Both the position numbers and the translations under genes were made by a program. DNA of 64,000 nucleotides, from assembly GCA_002917075.1 (NCBI GenBank), contig NTMA01000005.1, positions 124,001-188,000 on the forward strand. Direction: 5' to 3'. Positions 41,546 through 57,324 of the stretch are shown one piece after another. Within the stretch, counting starts at the first letter, position 1, and every line of letters starts with the position of its first letter. Under the pieces are notes generated by a model. It was not told the origin of the DNA. It did no database searches and saw nothing but the letters and a program-made list of their open reading frames with translations. The DNA comes from Hawksworthiomyces lignivorus (lineage: Eukaryota; Ascomycota; Sordariomycetes; Ophiostomatales; Ophiostomataceae).

Positions 41546-41924
41546 ACGTAGAACATGCCTGTGTGTGGGTATTATGTGCGAAACGGTGCGTCTCTGGAAG
41601 ATATCGTAAGGAATTGGGTGGAATAATCACAACTTACATGTGATTGGGGGTTCTGTCGTTTGATTTTTGAGATGGTTGTCACATAGGGGAACCAATTATT
41701 TAAATATAGAGATAGGAAGCAAACCTTTTTGCCTTTTTGTTTATAAAAATGAATAAAGAAAACCCCCAAAAAGCCTATCTGCATGCTTGACCTATTGTGA
41801 ATGTGACGTGGTAGTATAAAACAGTAGAAAATACAGATCCCACTCCCAAGAAGCCTTTCTCATGAAACTCCTAGTTGCAACACGATAAAACAAGAAAAAA
41901 AAAGTGAAGAGTGGCCTTGGCATT
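41546..41924. terminator. Convergent 3' flanks of the GH7 and PRP22 genes
   Basis: 379 bases between two converging stop codons, AT-rich, nothing else recognised. Confidence 0.45.
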
Positions 41925-45916
<3,992 letters not shown>

Positions 45917-46841
45917 GGTGGGCGAACGTGTCGTTGGAATGTCTATCTTCTGTATTCTATTTCTGTCTCCAGCGGACTGTTTCGATGTAGTCGGTAGTGA
46001 TGTAGAAGGGCAGATTGACAAGTTGGAGTGGCGATGCCTCTGATAGGGTGAGGCAATCTGAAGGCCTAAAATTTCTTAGCTTGGATCCGCCAGCGCTGGA
46101 GACGACTGCTGTCATATACGCTATCAATTTTTTTGCCCCTCTGTATAGCGTTTGTATTGACCTGGAAAAATAGTTAGTGCGCTTGCCGATAGCTGCCATT
46201 ATAGGCAATTTCTACCTACGCAGTGCTGCGTAGCACCTTCTACGTCAGCGCATGCTTATTGCTGTTGTTTCTGGCTTCGAAATGGCAGGAGCGCATTGCT
46301 AAAATATTCATTTACGCACATTTATTGCGAAAGATTCTGTCACCATTTACAAGATCTGATATTGTGCTTAAGATCATAACTTCGTATTTCGCCCTTCTAG
46401 CGATGCCCTATATCGTTCTTCTCATAAACTCCCAGGATATATGATAAAGCAGCTGTGCAGAGGGAGGATCAAGAGAGAGGCGTCAAGACCAAGGCCGCCT
46501 AACTCTGACAATGACAAGAGTAGAGACTAAAACGTAAAAAAAATGTGAAGAATAAAACAGTAAGCAGAAGAAGAATAGACGGACAAGAAGACCGCGCGAC
46601 GACGAGACCCGAAAATGTCCTGTCGGTCATGCATACAATAACGTTGAACTGATGCTTCGCCTGCCCTTTGACACAGTGAGCCTCCTGGTGTCCTTCTCTA
46701 AATGTGCAAAACCTGAAACGTAGATATATGTGTATATATAAACGCCGTAAAACCCAAGAAACATTAGATCGCTTTTAATAGAAACAATAAAAACAGAACG
46801 AAAAGCCTGTTTTCGCCCTTCATGCATAGCATAAGCCCCAT
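45917..46841. other. Intergenic, no gene seen
   Basis: 925 bases between the PRP22 start and the ARG82 stop. A short palindromic element TACGCAGTGCTGCGTA lies at 46217-46232. No coding exon is supported. Confidence 0.5.
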
Positions 46842-48337
46842 TTACTTGGCCAGCTCGTCAAAAATACGTATCAGGCTCCGGACGCCGACGAGGATGTTCT
46901 CGTCTGGGTGCTCCTCCTGGGGAACAAACTTGGCGTGCGCAAAGTCGATTAGACGGAGGGAGTAGATGCGCGGCATGCTGCTCTCCTCATCGTCGTCGTC
47001 ATCATCATCATCATCGACTGTGTCATAGTCGCCGCGGTCTTCATCCGAATCGATGCTTACACCGCCGTCCTCGACGTCTGTGTCGAATTCATCGTCATCC
47101 AGAACGATGCCGCTGTCAGTCCTACTTGACGAGCGGTCGCCGATTTTGCCCATCGGCTCACGGCGCGACCGGGACCGCAAAGTGGCATCTTCCGTCACGC
47201 AGTTCTCCACTGGCATTGGGGTAGTACTGCGCGCCTCCGCCTCTGTGATGGTTATATCGACGGTTGCCTTGCGGCTGGCGCTTGTTGCTGTCCTGGCCTT
47301 GCTGGGACTGCGGCTGCCGCCCCGGCTGCTCGCTTGCGCGTTTCCCTCGGCCACCGCCGTGCGCAGCGCCTCGCCGTCGCCCTCGAAGACGAACAACAGC
47401 GATGCCGAGTACATGCGCGTGCGCTCCTTTTCTAAGACATCACGCACGCGCTCCAGGTCGGTGCGGAAAGCAACTGCAATGGCGCGGGCGTGCTCTTCGT
47501 CGATTCCGGCAGTCTCGTTGAAGAGGAAGCGGCGGAAAGCGTCCACAACGTTGTCGTTGTTAACATCATACCGGCCGAAGTCCTTGTCATACGTCTTGTA
47601 GCCAGACTCGTCTAGGACCTTGGCCGCCTCGCCGTTTTCGGCCTCAGCCTCGCCCTTGAACACCTTCATACCCGAGATACGGAAGCCGAGCTTGTCATGG
47701 GTGGTCTGGGCGCGCACTTCGTCCATGCGGACGCGCTTCTGGCGCGGGGCATCGTCGGCCCACAGGCGCTGGCCGAGCTTGACATCGAGCACGTTGGGCT
47801 TCTTGTAGCCGTAAGTGGTGTTCTCCAAGACGATGGCGCGGTCAGTGCTGATGCTTTGGCTTCCGCGGGGAACCCAGGTCTCGTTATCGACGGGCGCAGC
47901 AGCGGCTGCAGGCGCAACTGCAACAGCGGGAACGGGCACGGCACTTTGTAATGCGGCGGAGGGAGCCGCGTGGTGGTGGCCGAATTCGGCGAGGGCCTCT
48001 TTCACGTCTTCGGGGATCGCTTCCGCGACAGCCGGCAGCTGCTCGGCAATATCATGTGCGTCAGTAACGTCGTTGAGCATCAGCGTGCCCATAAAGAGCG
48101 GCATCAGGTCGGCCATCTCGGGATGGTTTGCCTGGGCATCCTCATAAAACTCGATCTCGGCCTGGGTGCACGGCTTGATAAAGAGGACGCCCTCAGAGTC
48201 ACATAGTGTACCAGCACTGGGGCTGGGTTAGCCATTGCGCAGAAATATCAGATGGTGGAGTGAACATACTGTCCGGCAACGGCATCCTTAAAGTCTACCA
48301 GTTCAGACCGCTTAGGTAACTCGCGTAAGGCCATCAT
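46842..48337 (-). CDS. Inositol polyphosphate multikinase (ARG82/IPK2 family)
   Basis: Two exons, 48337-48270 and 48216-46842, with a 53-base intron (GTATGT...CCCAG); 480 residues. The N-terminus MMALRELPKRSELVDFKDAVAG joins across the intron to HAGTLCDSEGVLFIKPCTQAEIEFYE (given in two parts), the usual IPK opening. The catalytic signature PNVLDVKLGQRLW (PxxxDxKxG) and the C-terminal SLRLIDFAHAKF (SxxxIDF) are both present. The enzyme converts Ins(1,4,5)P3 to IP4 and IP5 and in yeast is a cofactor of the Arg80-Mcm1 regulator. Two insertions are notable: an Ala/Pro-rich stretch near residue 95, and a long Ser/Arg then Asp-rich segment between the two signatures. The family includes KCS1-type IP6 kinases, but the short length and order favour ARG82. 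Confidence 0.88.
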
Positions 48338-51181
48338 GTTGTTGGCGCCCAATGTGGGGACGTGTGACTATGAAATAATGGAGGAGGAAGAATAAGGGGT
48401 CGACTCGAGGCGAGCCGGCAGCACAGGATGTGATGAGAATTAGTGGAAGATTGATCGTTCATCAGCGTATGCGGAACAAAGAGGTTAATGGAGCCTCCGG
48501 TGTATCTGAGAGATAGGATAGGTAGACAGTCAATTGTTGTGGTGTTGTTGTCAGTGATGGAGAGAGCAGGCCAGCGAAGGAATCCAGAAGCGTCGAAAGA
48601 CGAGACGAAGACAAAGTGACAAAGAGGTAGAGGTTAGTCAGATGCTTTTCTGGAGTCGAGGTCAGAAGATGGGTGTGTTGTGGGAGGGTTATATAAACAA
48701 AGAGCCTTTTATTCTGGCCTTTGTCTGCTTGGCTTCCTTTTGTTTGGGTTCGTGCGACCAAATAATTGCGTTCGTAGCCCCAAGGTGTTTAGATCCGCTC
48801 CCTCTTCTGCAAGTCTTCAGCTCCTGTGTTGCGGGCCTCCCTGAGTTTAAAAGTCAAAATTTGGCCTGTGGGGGGGCGTAGTTGCGGTACATTTTAGCTG
48901 CGCTACATAGTTGAGCTGCTCGGTTGTGAACTTTTTCTGCTGCGGCAGGATGTGGTTCGTCGCACTTGCCCTCGCATCTTGTTCCGCGCAACCGCCACGG
49001 ACTTAATAGTCTCCATAGTGCCACTCCCAGACATACTGTATGCCCACACACCCCCTTTCACTCTTCCCTCCTTCCCGCCATTTCGTACGGCCCACGCGTC
49101 TTGCCTATTTGGTCATTTTGCCATTCTGCCCTTTCCCATGTGTCGGTTTCCCTTCCTCAGTTTCCCTGCTTGTCGCTTACTTCGGGCAAAGCCTCCTTCT
49201 TTCGCAGCCAATCATATGGCGATCCATCTTTCCCAAACGCCCCCCTATAGCAGCTGCCAAAGCCAACCAATTTTGCTACGGGCTGTTTTTTTTGGTGAGT
49301 GGGCTTGGCTGCGAAAAGTGGCCTGCAGGAGGGCGAATTTTTGTCTCTGCTCCGCCACCGCGTCACGCTTGTCTTCGCTGTTTTCGCGCACATCTCTTCC
49401 TATGCTGAGTATGCCTACAAATTAGCCCCCAGACAGGTCGGCATTTTCTCGCATCGTGAATCGCTACAACCCCTGGTCAAACAAAACCAAGCCGACCGGC
49501 GCAGCAAGACCTGAAATGAACTGGCCATGCGACAAAGCGTTTACGAATGGACACAGCATGACGCAGCAAACACTCAGACAGCACCTAGCAAAATGCTTGT
49601 TTAGTGACCCTGTCAACGTGCCGGCCCTGTAGATCTCCGCCACTGAAAAACTGCACAAGCTAATCATCATCAGTAGAATCCTTCTCCGCGGCTCCCGCAG
49701 CGCCCTCGTCTACTAGGATCCTGGTGCTTATTCCTCGTGGCTTCTCTCGTTAAAATTAGCTTTGCTGCCTTTTTTCTGCTGCTTCTACCATTCTGCTTCA
49801 TTCCTCTGTTGCCTGCCATGTCTGTGATGCCTGTCAAAATGGCTTCGCCAGCTCAGTCATACGGCCGCGTCAGAAGTATACGCAGAAAGGACTGAGACGA
49901 CAATAGACGCCATCGCTAACAGTTCTTGGAAGGCTCGAAACCATCAGCGTCCAGATGATGTTGGGCACAAGTGAGGGAAATAGGCAATGTGCAGAAGGAC
50001 ATAAATCACTGGTGGTGCAACTGCAGCTTGCCAGTTTGCCAGTTTGCCGCCCTTAAGCTGCATGCATTTTCTTCCTTCTGTGCCATCGTCCGGATCCAGA
50101 TTTGGCATGTTACCGTGGCTACCTTAGCTGTCGTTTCTGTTACAGTCGCCATACATGTCTGGTGGTCGCGATTGTCATGGCTACTATGGTTGCCGCTGCT
50201 ACCCTTCTTCTAGAATCCGTGTTCTGCACGTATGTATATGACGTTTCCGGCAGTCACAGAGAACAGCTTCCTTCTCAGTGTTGCACAGCCCACGCGACGA
50301 GAATGCTTGTTTGATTACTTGGTATCATTTCTCGTTGGGATGTTGGCTTATAGGGCACACCTGGGTGCAAATGGGATTTTGTGTGTTTCAACAGAATCCT
50401 ACACATTGCCTCGGCCTAACTAAGTATAATACGATATCATTTGACCCGAGAAGCCTCGTGTTACCAGTCTGACTCAAGGCCCATCCGCTGCATTCGGAAG
50501 TGAGGCCAGCAGTGACAAACAAACAGAATGCCACAGGCCTGTTCGTCTATCACCCTCTTTCTACATATTCAAACAAAGTTATTAGTCACTTTGTCTTGCG
50601 TATGTATCTGCTTATTATCCAGGGTGCCAGGCTATGCAGAAGAACAAATTAAGAAGTATGAAGTTATACGAACGTTTTTAGGGGCACGCGCCTCGCTCCT
50701 TCCTCAGTGAATGAGACTACTTTCTGACGTATTGTGCCTGCCGTATTGAAGAATGCGCCCCTGCTCTATCTGTCGTTTGCCTTTCTTACTCTTTAGCCTC
50801 TTACTCTTCTCACCTTTTCTCACCCTGCCCTCTATCACCGCTCTCACATTAGTATGCGTCGATTTCGCCTTTTTAGCCACCACCTCACTCTACCATTCAT
50901 TTGCTTTGCTGCTTCGCCTTCTTCCACGCCAGCGGAGTCGCACTCTACACGTACTTTCACAAGTCCTCCCCAAGCCACAATCTGATAAAAATCACTCTAG
51001 CCTTCTTACTCTTCTTGTATTAGCCTCTTCATTTCCACCCTCGCATTGCTGTCTCGCCTCGGAAATTTGGTGTAGCTTTCCTTTTGGCGTTTCCCCTACC
51101 CCACAGTCTGTTGCCTAGACCCAGAGCTGAGCTGTCGTCTGTGCTTTGATCTATTGCTATCTCCACGCAGGGACCAGTGTC
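48338..51181. other. 2.8-kb stretch without a recognised gene
   Basis: It lies between the divergently transcribed ARG82 and ARB1 genes. The DNA is pyrimidine-rich on the + strand (TCTT and CCTT words throughout), particularly at 49020-49240 and 50750-51070. Several frames of 60-160 codons exist, but none shows a signal peptide, domain or plausible splice set. It may hold long 5' UTRs, an unrecognised small gene or a non-coding RNA. I see nothing more specific. Confidence 0.4.
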
Positions 51182-53031
51182 ATGTCTGCCTCTACCGTGC
51201 TGTCGGCGCCAAGTGACGCCCGAGGTGCTGCGCCGCCCAACGGCGCCGTCCATCTGCAGACCGGCGGTGTGGGCGGCAAAAAGAACAAGTCGAAAAGCAT
51301 TGAAGCTCGAGGCCCGACTGCTATGCCTAAGGCACGAGGAACAGGCTTCGAAGGTTTGTCTACAGCCGTCTGACCATGGATCGACTCACGCTGGCTCTTG
51401 TTGGCTTGGTCCTCGTACCTTTTTGGATTTGCGTTATGTCTCGTATGCATTGGAAGGATAACTAGCTGATGCGCTGTAATATCGCCCACAGAGTACTATG
51501 CTGAGCCGCCCCTGACTCCAGATGAGTACCAGGATGAGATACGCCTCTATGATCCGTAAATGCTATCCTGATTGATTTTAGCTTTGCTGTGCTTCGCCAT
51601 GATTTAGAGCAGTGAAAATAATAAACGTTTGATGCTAACGGGATCTTGTGGTTTTGATAGGTTGTTGCCGTTTGACGAGCAAGTGCCGTCCTGGTCATCA
51701 TAAATCCTTCTATCGTCCAATCCTCTCAAAGCTAATGGACCCTCTGTTGTGTATTGAGTTTTAGGCGCATAGAAACATGCATCCAAAGGTATCGGGCGCG
51801 CCGTCGCATGGACAACGAGAGAACTCTGCTCTTCAACCGGTACCTAACAATAGGCGGCGTGAACTGCCAGCCCCGCCAGTTCACTGGCACAGCCGGAATG
51901 GCCGGCATCGAGGCTACAGAGGGTCTGACCAAAGACGACATACGGGCCATGACTGCCACTGACGTGATTGCCCGTTCTGGCAGCAGACTCTCAAAGTACT
52001 ACGCCTCAGATAACGCCGAGCTATGGACTATCGATTTTGCCAGTGTTGTCTCGGGCTATTTGTAAGTTCCCTTATCAAAAGGAGTGGGCTGAGCCGACGC
52101 CCCCATCATTGTAGCATACATACGACTGATACGAGACCATACGCCACTCAGGTCAGTGTCTCTCCCCGCTATTGCGAACACCAGTGACAAGCGCCTGGCC
52201 GTTGGCATAGACGTAGTGGACAACTTCCTGCGATACCTCCAGATCCACGATGTCTGCCCAGAGTATGCAGAGGACATCCACAACGCCCGAGGTATTTGCG
52301 CCAAGGCGCAGGCTGAGTTGCCCAACTGCCGCGATGCCCTGCTGGCTCTGCCAGGTCAGTTCAATCTGGCATGCGCCAAGCTCTTCTACAAGGAGCCGGC
52401 CCACATGGTCTTTGGTGATGGCCTGAATCCGCTTGACAAGCTCCCCCAAGGGGATTTCGAAGCAGAGCAGATCTTCCGGGCCACCATCGAGTTGCAGGCC
52501 GAGATCGTGGGCGAAAAGGCTGTCCAGATGGCCCAGAACGTGGCTGGCATCTGTATTGTGTCTACCCGAGAGGTTGACCTGGAGATCACCAACCTGATCC
52601 CGCCGGCGGATGACCTTGTGCGTCGCTACAGTGCTGCGATGGCGTCTTCACCGGAGAGCAAGGTCCAGCCCGTGGGCGTGGTCGTCGCACGGCACACCGG
52701 AATCGAAGAGGGGTACGCCAACCAGCGGCGACCCTCCGCCAAAGAGCTGGCGGCCCGCGGCCACGAAGCTTTTTTCTTAGATAGTGTGCTGATGCACCTG
52801 CTGAACGCCGGAACCAAGCTGCGCGTCGTGCTGCACGAGCTGAGCTGCGACCTCAACTTCATCTCTGCGGCCAAGCTCGTGCTGCCGTCGTTCTACATGT
52901 TCCTGCCCCAGGAGCTGATGATGGATTGGAAGGAGCCCAAGGACAACGAGCGCGAGGCCCCTTCTGTGGTGAATCCCCACGCCGATGAGGAGACCATGCA
53001 AGAGATGGTCGATGCGGACAAGGAGTGTTAA
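51182..53031 (+). CDS. Arb1, Argonaute siRNA chaperone (ARC) complex subunit
   Basis: Five exons: 51182-51353, 51492-51555, 51661-51678, 51765-52061 and 52152-53031; 476 residues. After a Lys/Gly-rich N-terminus the spliced frame gives GTGFEEYYAEPPLTPDEYQD, then LYDPLLPFDERIETCIQRYR and ARRRMDNERTLLFNRYLTIG, the conserved Arb1 entry motif, followed by a long alpha-rich domain. In fission yeast Arb1 with Arb2 holds Argonaute with duplex siRNA and is needed for heterochromatin formation. Exon 3 is only 18 bases. Intron 3 (51679-51764) starts GCAAGT; a GC-AG intron is required to keep PFDE-RIET in frame. The last exon's acceptor (CACTCAG at 52151) was chosen over a nearby CATTGTAG because only it keeps the frame. 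The family name rests on my recognition of the motif. Confidence 0.85.
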
Positions 53032-53704
53032 AACTGCATCGAAGAGAAAGCGCAATTTTAGAGATAAGCGCAATATATGATCTGGAGATAGGCATTTATG
53101 GCCAGGCTAGGCCGGGGAGACACTAGACTCGCAATGAACCAATACAAATCACGTTGACAGCTATGGAGAAATTCACGCAGCGCAATGTGCATTTTCATAT
53201 GTGCTTTGACTTTTAAACGAATGGCATCAAAAGGGAACAAACACGAAGTACGGAAGAAAAAGTTGTATAAAGATGCTCAAACTAAATGTGCCATTTCATT
53301 ACTACGCCAATTGCGTAGATACAATAAGAGCTGTACGATAACCCCAAAAGTACGCCTAAATCGCAGATAACACAAAACTAAGCTGCCGGAAAACCAGATC
53401 CAGGAGCAAAAAGATATGATAAACGCAATGAGAACTGGAAGTAGGAAACGATGCTGGGCAGAGGCGATCACCCAGCAGCCTGAAAAAAAAAATTGGTACG
53501 GGATAGTCGAGGAAGAGATGATTTTATGTGACATGCTGATAGAAGAGGTTGATTTATCGCATCCCTATAGAGAGGCCAAAAAAGGTGCTAACGAAAGAGA
53601 GAGATAGCGCTGTACCGTCGAGTTTCTAGCCACAGATAAGGAGGCAAAAAGGAGGTGAGTGATCAAAAGCAAGCCAGAAAACCGCATGCTGCCTGGGAGC
53701 TCGC
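53032..53704. terminator. Convergent 3' flanks of the ARB1 and PMP3-like genes
   Basis: 670 bases between two converging genes. A hydrophobic minus-strand frame (53534-53277) starts with ATG but has no family features, and I treat it as chance. Otherwise AT-rich. Confidence 0.45.
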
Positions 53705-54456
53705 TTAGTCCTGGGTCTGGATCTTGTTGTCGCCGGCCACGGCCTGGGAGTAGCTCGGGGGCGGGCCGTCGCTGCGACCCTCGCCGGCGTCGTCGTGGGC
53801 AACAGGTGCCGGGGCTGGTGCCGGGGCCGGAGCCGGAGCAGGAGCCGGAGCAGAAGCAGGAGCAGGAGCAGGAGCTGCAGCCGGGGCAGGTGCCGGCGCA
53901 GCACTGGCGGCAGCAGCGCCGGTGGTCCCGTAGTTCATGTTCGCCTGGGGCTTGGGCTGCTGGTTCCGGGCGCCGGCGGGCTGGACGATCACGTAGGTGA
54001 CGCGGCCGTTGCCGTCGGCCTCCTGGTCGAGCACGGTGTACTCGTACTCGGGCTCGGGGAACTTGGCGATGATGTACCAGGCGTGGATAAGGCCAGGGAT
54101 CTACAAGGGAAAAGATATTGTTAGCAAAATAAAAAGAGTTGCACGATACGATTCTCGGTGAATATGAAGAGTGATGAGGTGGTGTCACATACGTAGCCAA
54201 GCATGCAGAGGAGGATGTTGATGACAGAATCAGCAGAGCACACACCCCGCTTTACCCAGACTGATGGCAGAAGAAAATACGTCAGCTACTGATTGCATTT
54301 GCGATGCTTTCTAGTCTCATTACACAAAATGGAGCTCGTGGGGTTCGTCCAGGGCTGCAGTTGCGTTTTTGAGAACGAGACCGAGAGAATAGACTCACCT
54401 GGCAGAGGAGGGAAGAGGAGCGCCAGCAGAGCGAGAAAGACGTCGCACGAGCACAT
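53705..54456 (-). CDS. PMP3/SNA-type stress-induced membrane proteolipid with long tail
   Basis: Three exons: 54456-54399, 54260-54193 and 54100-53705; introns of 138 and 92 bases (GTGAGT...TCAG, GTATGT...GTAG). 173 residues. The first 60 residues form the UPF0057/PMP3 core: MCSCDVFLALLALLFPPLPV, WVKRGVCSADSVINILLCML and GYIPGLIHAWYIIAKFP, two membrane helices. Fungal members (PMP3, SNA2-SNA4) respond to salt and membrane potential or sort proteins in the vacuolar pathway. The tail is unusual: a run of Ala-Pro dipeptides (about residues 115-145), then PPPSYSQA, a PPxY-like ligand of Rsp5 ubiquitin ligase as in SNA3/SNA4. The trafficking role is inferred from that motif. Confidence 0.88.
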
Positions 54457-55678
54457 GGTGAATGGGTCGATATCTGGATGTTTCTGGTATAGTTTCTTGT
54501 AAAGATGTGAAAGCACTGACTTTCTTTCCAGTGGAAAGGGTGATTTGGAAAATGGAGAAGAAACGAAAGCCGTGAGGGGAGAGAGAAAGTGAATTAATGA
54601 ACGATTGAATGGGATGACGACGGCAGAGGGGGGGCGGGTCGACAGACGAGGCAGCGAAATAAAGAGCAGAACGTGAGTCGGGTCAGCAACAGTAAGGCTA
54701 TTAAAGGGCCTCGGGGGAATCTGATTCGCCTGCGGAGGGGGACTACAAGCAATTACGGAGTGCAGAGTGCTGCCCATACTAAAGCGGGGATAGACGTCAC
54801 TGTATACAGTAAGCTAGGGAAATCCAGGGGGACAGGGGGAGTACTCAGTATTAAAGAGGGTGGCACGGTGAGGAGATCAGTGGCACAGCAAGAGAAGAGG
54901 TCACGCCCTCTAAAAAAAAAGAGAGAAAAAAAAAGTAGGCACCAAAAACAAAAGTGACACTAGAGGAAGAAAAAAAAGAAGCTGAAGAAAAAAGAAAAAG
55001 GTAAACCAGATAGGGCAGAGAATGACGATAAAATTTTCACAGAGATGCGCTCTTTTCCATTCTAGGTTCTAAGCCATAGACGGCTGGTGGCTAATATGCT
55101 GAAGATGCTCAGCCTATGAGCCTTTGTAGCTCCAGGTCACGGCTGCCTCCGTTGGGCCAATAGAGGCGTTCCCTTTGGCGACTGCCTAGCCAGCTGCTGC
55201 GGCGTCTTGAAGGGGAGGCCGGCGACAGTGGGCACCGGCGCCGGCCGCAGGTGAGCAGTGGGTACATATGTAAGAACGTTGTGCTTTGCAGGCGGAAGAT
55301 AGTGAGTGGGGTGACTGATGCTTAGCGGTGTTAGTGGTGTTAGCAGTGTTAGCGGGATATGCAGGCCTAAATTTGAAGCAAAGAAGGAATTTTTTTTTGG
55401 CCAAGGATCTGTATCTCTGTAGAAGCACGTGATTTATGCGCTTTACCCTTTCCAGAGCTTTGGACTGGGCGCACTAATAATTGAAGTTGCTTCTCAGTTC
55501 TGCAGCCAATGGTCGAAGCTCTCGAGACCTCTCTCGCCTCGAGCTCTGCTAGGAGGAAAAAAAAACCAGATAGGCCAGATAGTGTGGGAGCTCCAGTTCG
55601 TAATCGCAATAGCTGTATTTTGCAGCAGCTTTCTCTTCATATAAAACAAACTGTTCTGATGCCGCTTCCGCGCCGATA
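54457..55678. other. Divergent upstream region of the PMP3-like and CLP1 genes
   Basis: 1.2 kb between two divergent genes. It contains purine-rich stretches (54880-55010) and a small repeat at 55322. No gene is supported. Confidence 0.5.
55322..55357. repeat. 9-bp tandem repeat, four copies
   Basis: TTAGCGGTG, TTAGTGGTG, TTAGCAGTG and TTAGCGGGA in a row, in the intergenic region upstream of CLP1. Confidence 0.9.
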
Positions 55679-57324
55679 ATGTCCATTCCCGGCCTAGGAC
55701 AGATCCCCGTCCAGGTGAGTGCCTCTTGCTGCCCCTCTGCAGCCGCCGACCAGTGGATGACCAACGCAAAAGATCCAAGGCCCCCGCGTCGGCGACGCGC
55801 ACCTACAAGCTCGCGCCGCTGTCGGAATGGCGCTTTGCCGTGTCGCAGCCGCCCATCAAGGTGCGCCTGCTGTCGGGCACGGCCGAGCGCGACGGCACCG
55901 AGCTGGCGGCCAGCCAGCCGTACCGGTTCGCGGGCACGCAGTCCAAGATCCTGACGTGGCACGGGTGCGAGCTGGAGGTGGACGGCGCCTGCGACCACGA
56001 GGAGGTGGTGCCGGGAGGCGTCAAGAGCAACCGCGGCGGTAACCCGGCAGCAGCAGTAACTGTGTCGCCCATGGTCTCGTACATGAACCTGCACCTGCTG
56101 CTGGCGTCGCAGCGCGCATCGGCGGCAGCGGCAGCAGCAGCAGCAGCAGCGGCGGCAGGACCGGCCGCTGCTGCAGGGCCGGTAGCGGGCTCCACGGGCC
56201 CGCGCCTGCTGGTGTGCGGGCCGCCGCACGCAGGCCGCACGAGCCTGGTGCGGACGCTGGTGGCGTGGGCAACTAAGATGGGGGGCGGCGGCGGCGGCAG
56301 CAGCAATACGGCGTGCCAGCCGTGCGTGGTCAACGTGGACCCGGGCGAGGGCCTGCTGACGCTGCCGGGGACGCTGAGCGCGGCCGTGTACGCGACGCTG
56401 ATGGACCTGGAGAGCCTGGAGGGGGGCGACCCGGGCTGGGGGTCGGGCAGCGCCCCCAGCAGCGGGCCGAGCGCCGTGCCCGTCAAGCTGCCGCTGGTCC
56501 ACCACTACGGCTACGCGCGCCCGGCCGACGCCCCGGCGCTGTACCGCGCCCTGGTGACGCGGCTGGCCGCCGCCGTGAGCGCCCGCGCCGCCGAGGACCC
56601 GGCCGTGCGCGCCAGCGGCCTGCTGATCGACACGGCCGCCGCCGGCGTGGGTCCCAGCCAGGACGACGACGACGACGGCGGCCTCGACCCGGCCACGGGG
56701 CAGCCGCTCATGAGCGTCGAGCTGCTGGCCCACGTCGTCGAGGAGTTCTCGGTCAACCTGGTCGTCGTTTTAGGCGGTGCCAACGAGTCCGCCGCCGACG
56801 CCCTGCACGCCGCGCTCGCCGGCCGCCTCGCCCGCGAGGCCACGTCGCTCGGCGAGCCCGTCCAGGTCGTCCGCCTCGACGCCTCCGACGGCGTCGCCGC
56901 CCGCTCCGACGCCCAGCGCCAGCTGCACCGCGAGGCCGGCATCCGCGAGTACTTTTTTGGCGACGCCAAGCGCACCCTCAGTCCCTACACCCAGCAGGTC
57001 GACGCCGACGCCCTCACCGTCTACCGCCTGCCCCCCTCCGACGCCGACGATTCCTCTTCTGGTGCTGCCGATGCGCAGCACCGCCTCGCCAAGATCGACG
57101 CCGGGCCCGCCCTCGCCCACTGGACCCTCGCCGTCATGAACGCCGGCCTGCACGACCCCCCGGACGTCGTCCAGCGCGCCGCCGTCCTCGGCTTCGTCTA
57201 CGTCGCAGAGGTCGACGCCGACCGCCGCAAGGTCCGCATCCTCGCCCCCGTCAGCGGCCGTCTAGGCGACCGCCCTCTCGTCTTTGGCCGCTGGCCCGAG
57301 CCCTACATCAACCTGGTCGGCTAG
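55679..57324 (+). CDS. CLP1: CLP1, mRNA cleavage and polyadenylation factor
   Basis: Two exons, 55679-55714 and 55780-57324, with a 65-base intron (GTGAGT...CCAAG); 526 residues. The N-terminus MSIPGLGQIPVQ joins to APASATRTYKLAPLSEWRFA; KILTWHGCELEVDG is diagnostic for CLP1. CLP1 is the CF IA subunit that bridges PCF11 to the cleavage complex and belongs to the polynucleotide kinase-like P-loop family. The P-loop reads GPPHAGRTSLVRTL: the invariant Walker A lysine is Arg165 (codon 56236-56238). Fungal CLP1 proteins bind ATP tightly without known kinase activity, so loss of the lysine may be tolerated. Local expansions include a 12-alanine run at about residues 127-138 and GGGGGG near 180. 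The 55779 acceptor is the only one in frame. Confidence 0.92.

Noticed and set aside
53277..53534. 85-residue hydrophobic minus-strand frame with an ATG
   Set aside because: It sits in the shared 3' flank of two converging genes and has no recognisable content.
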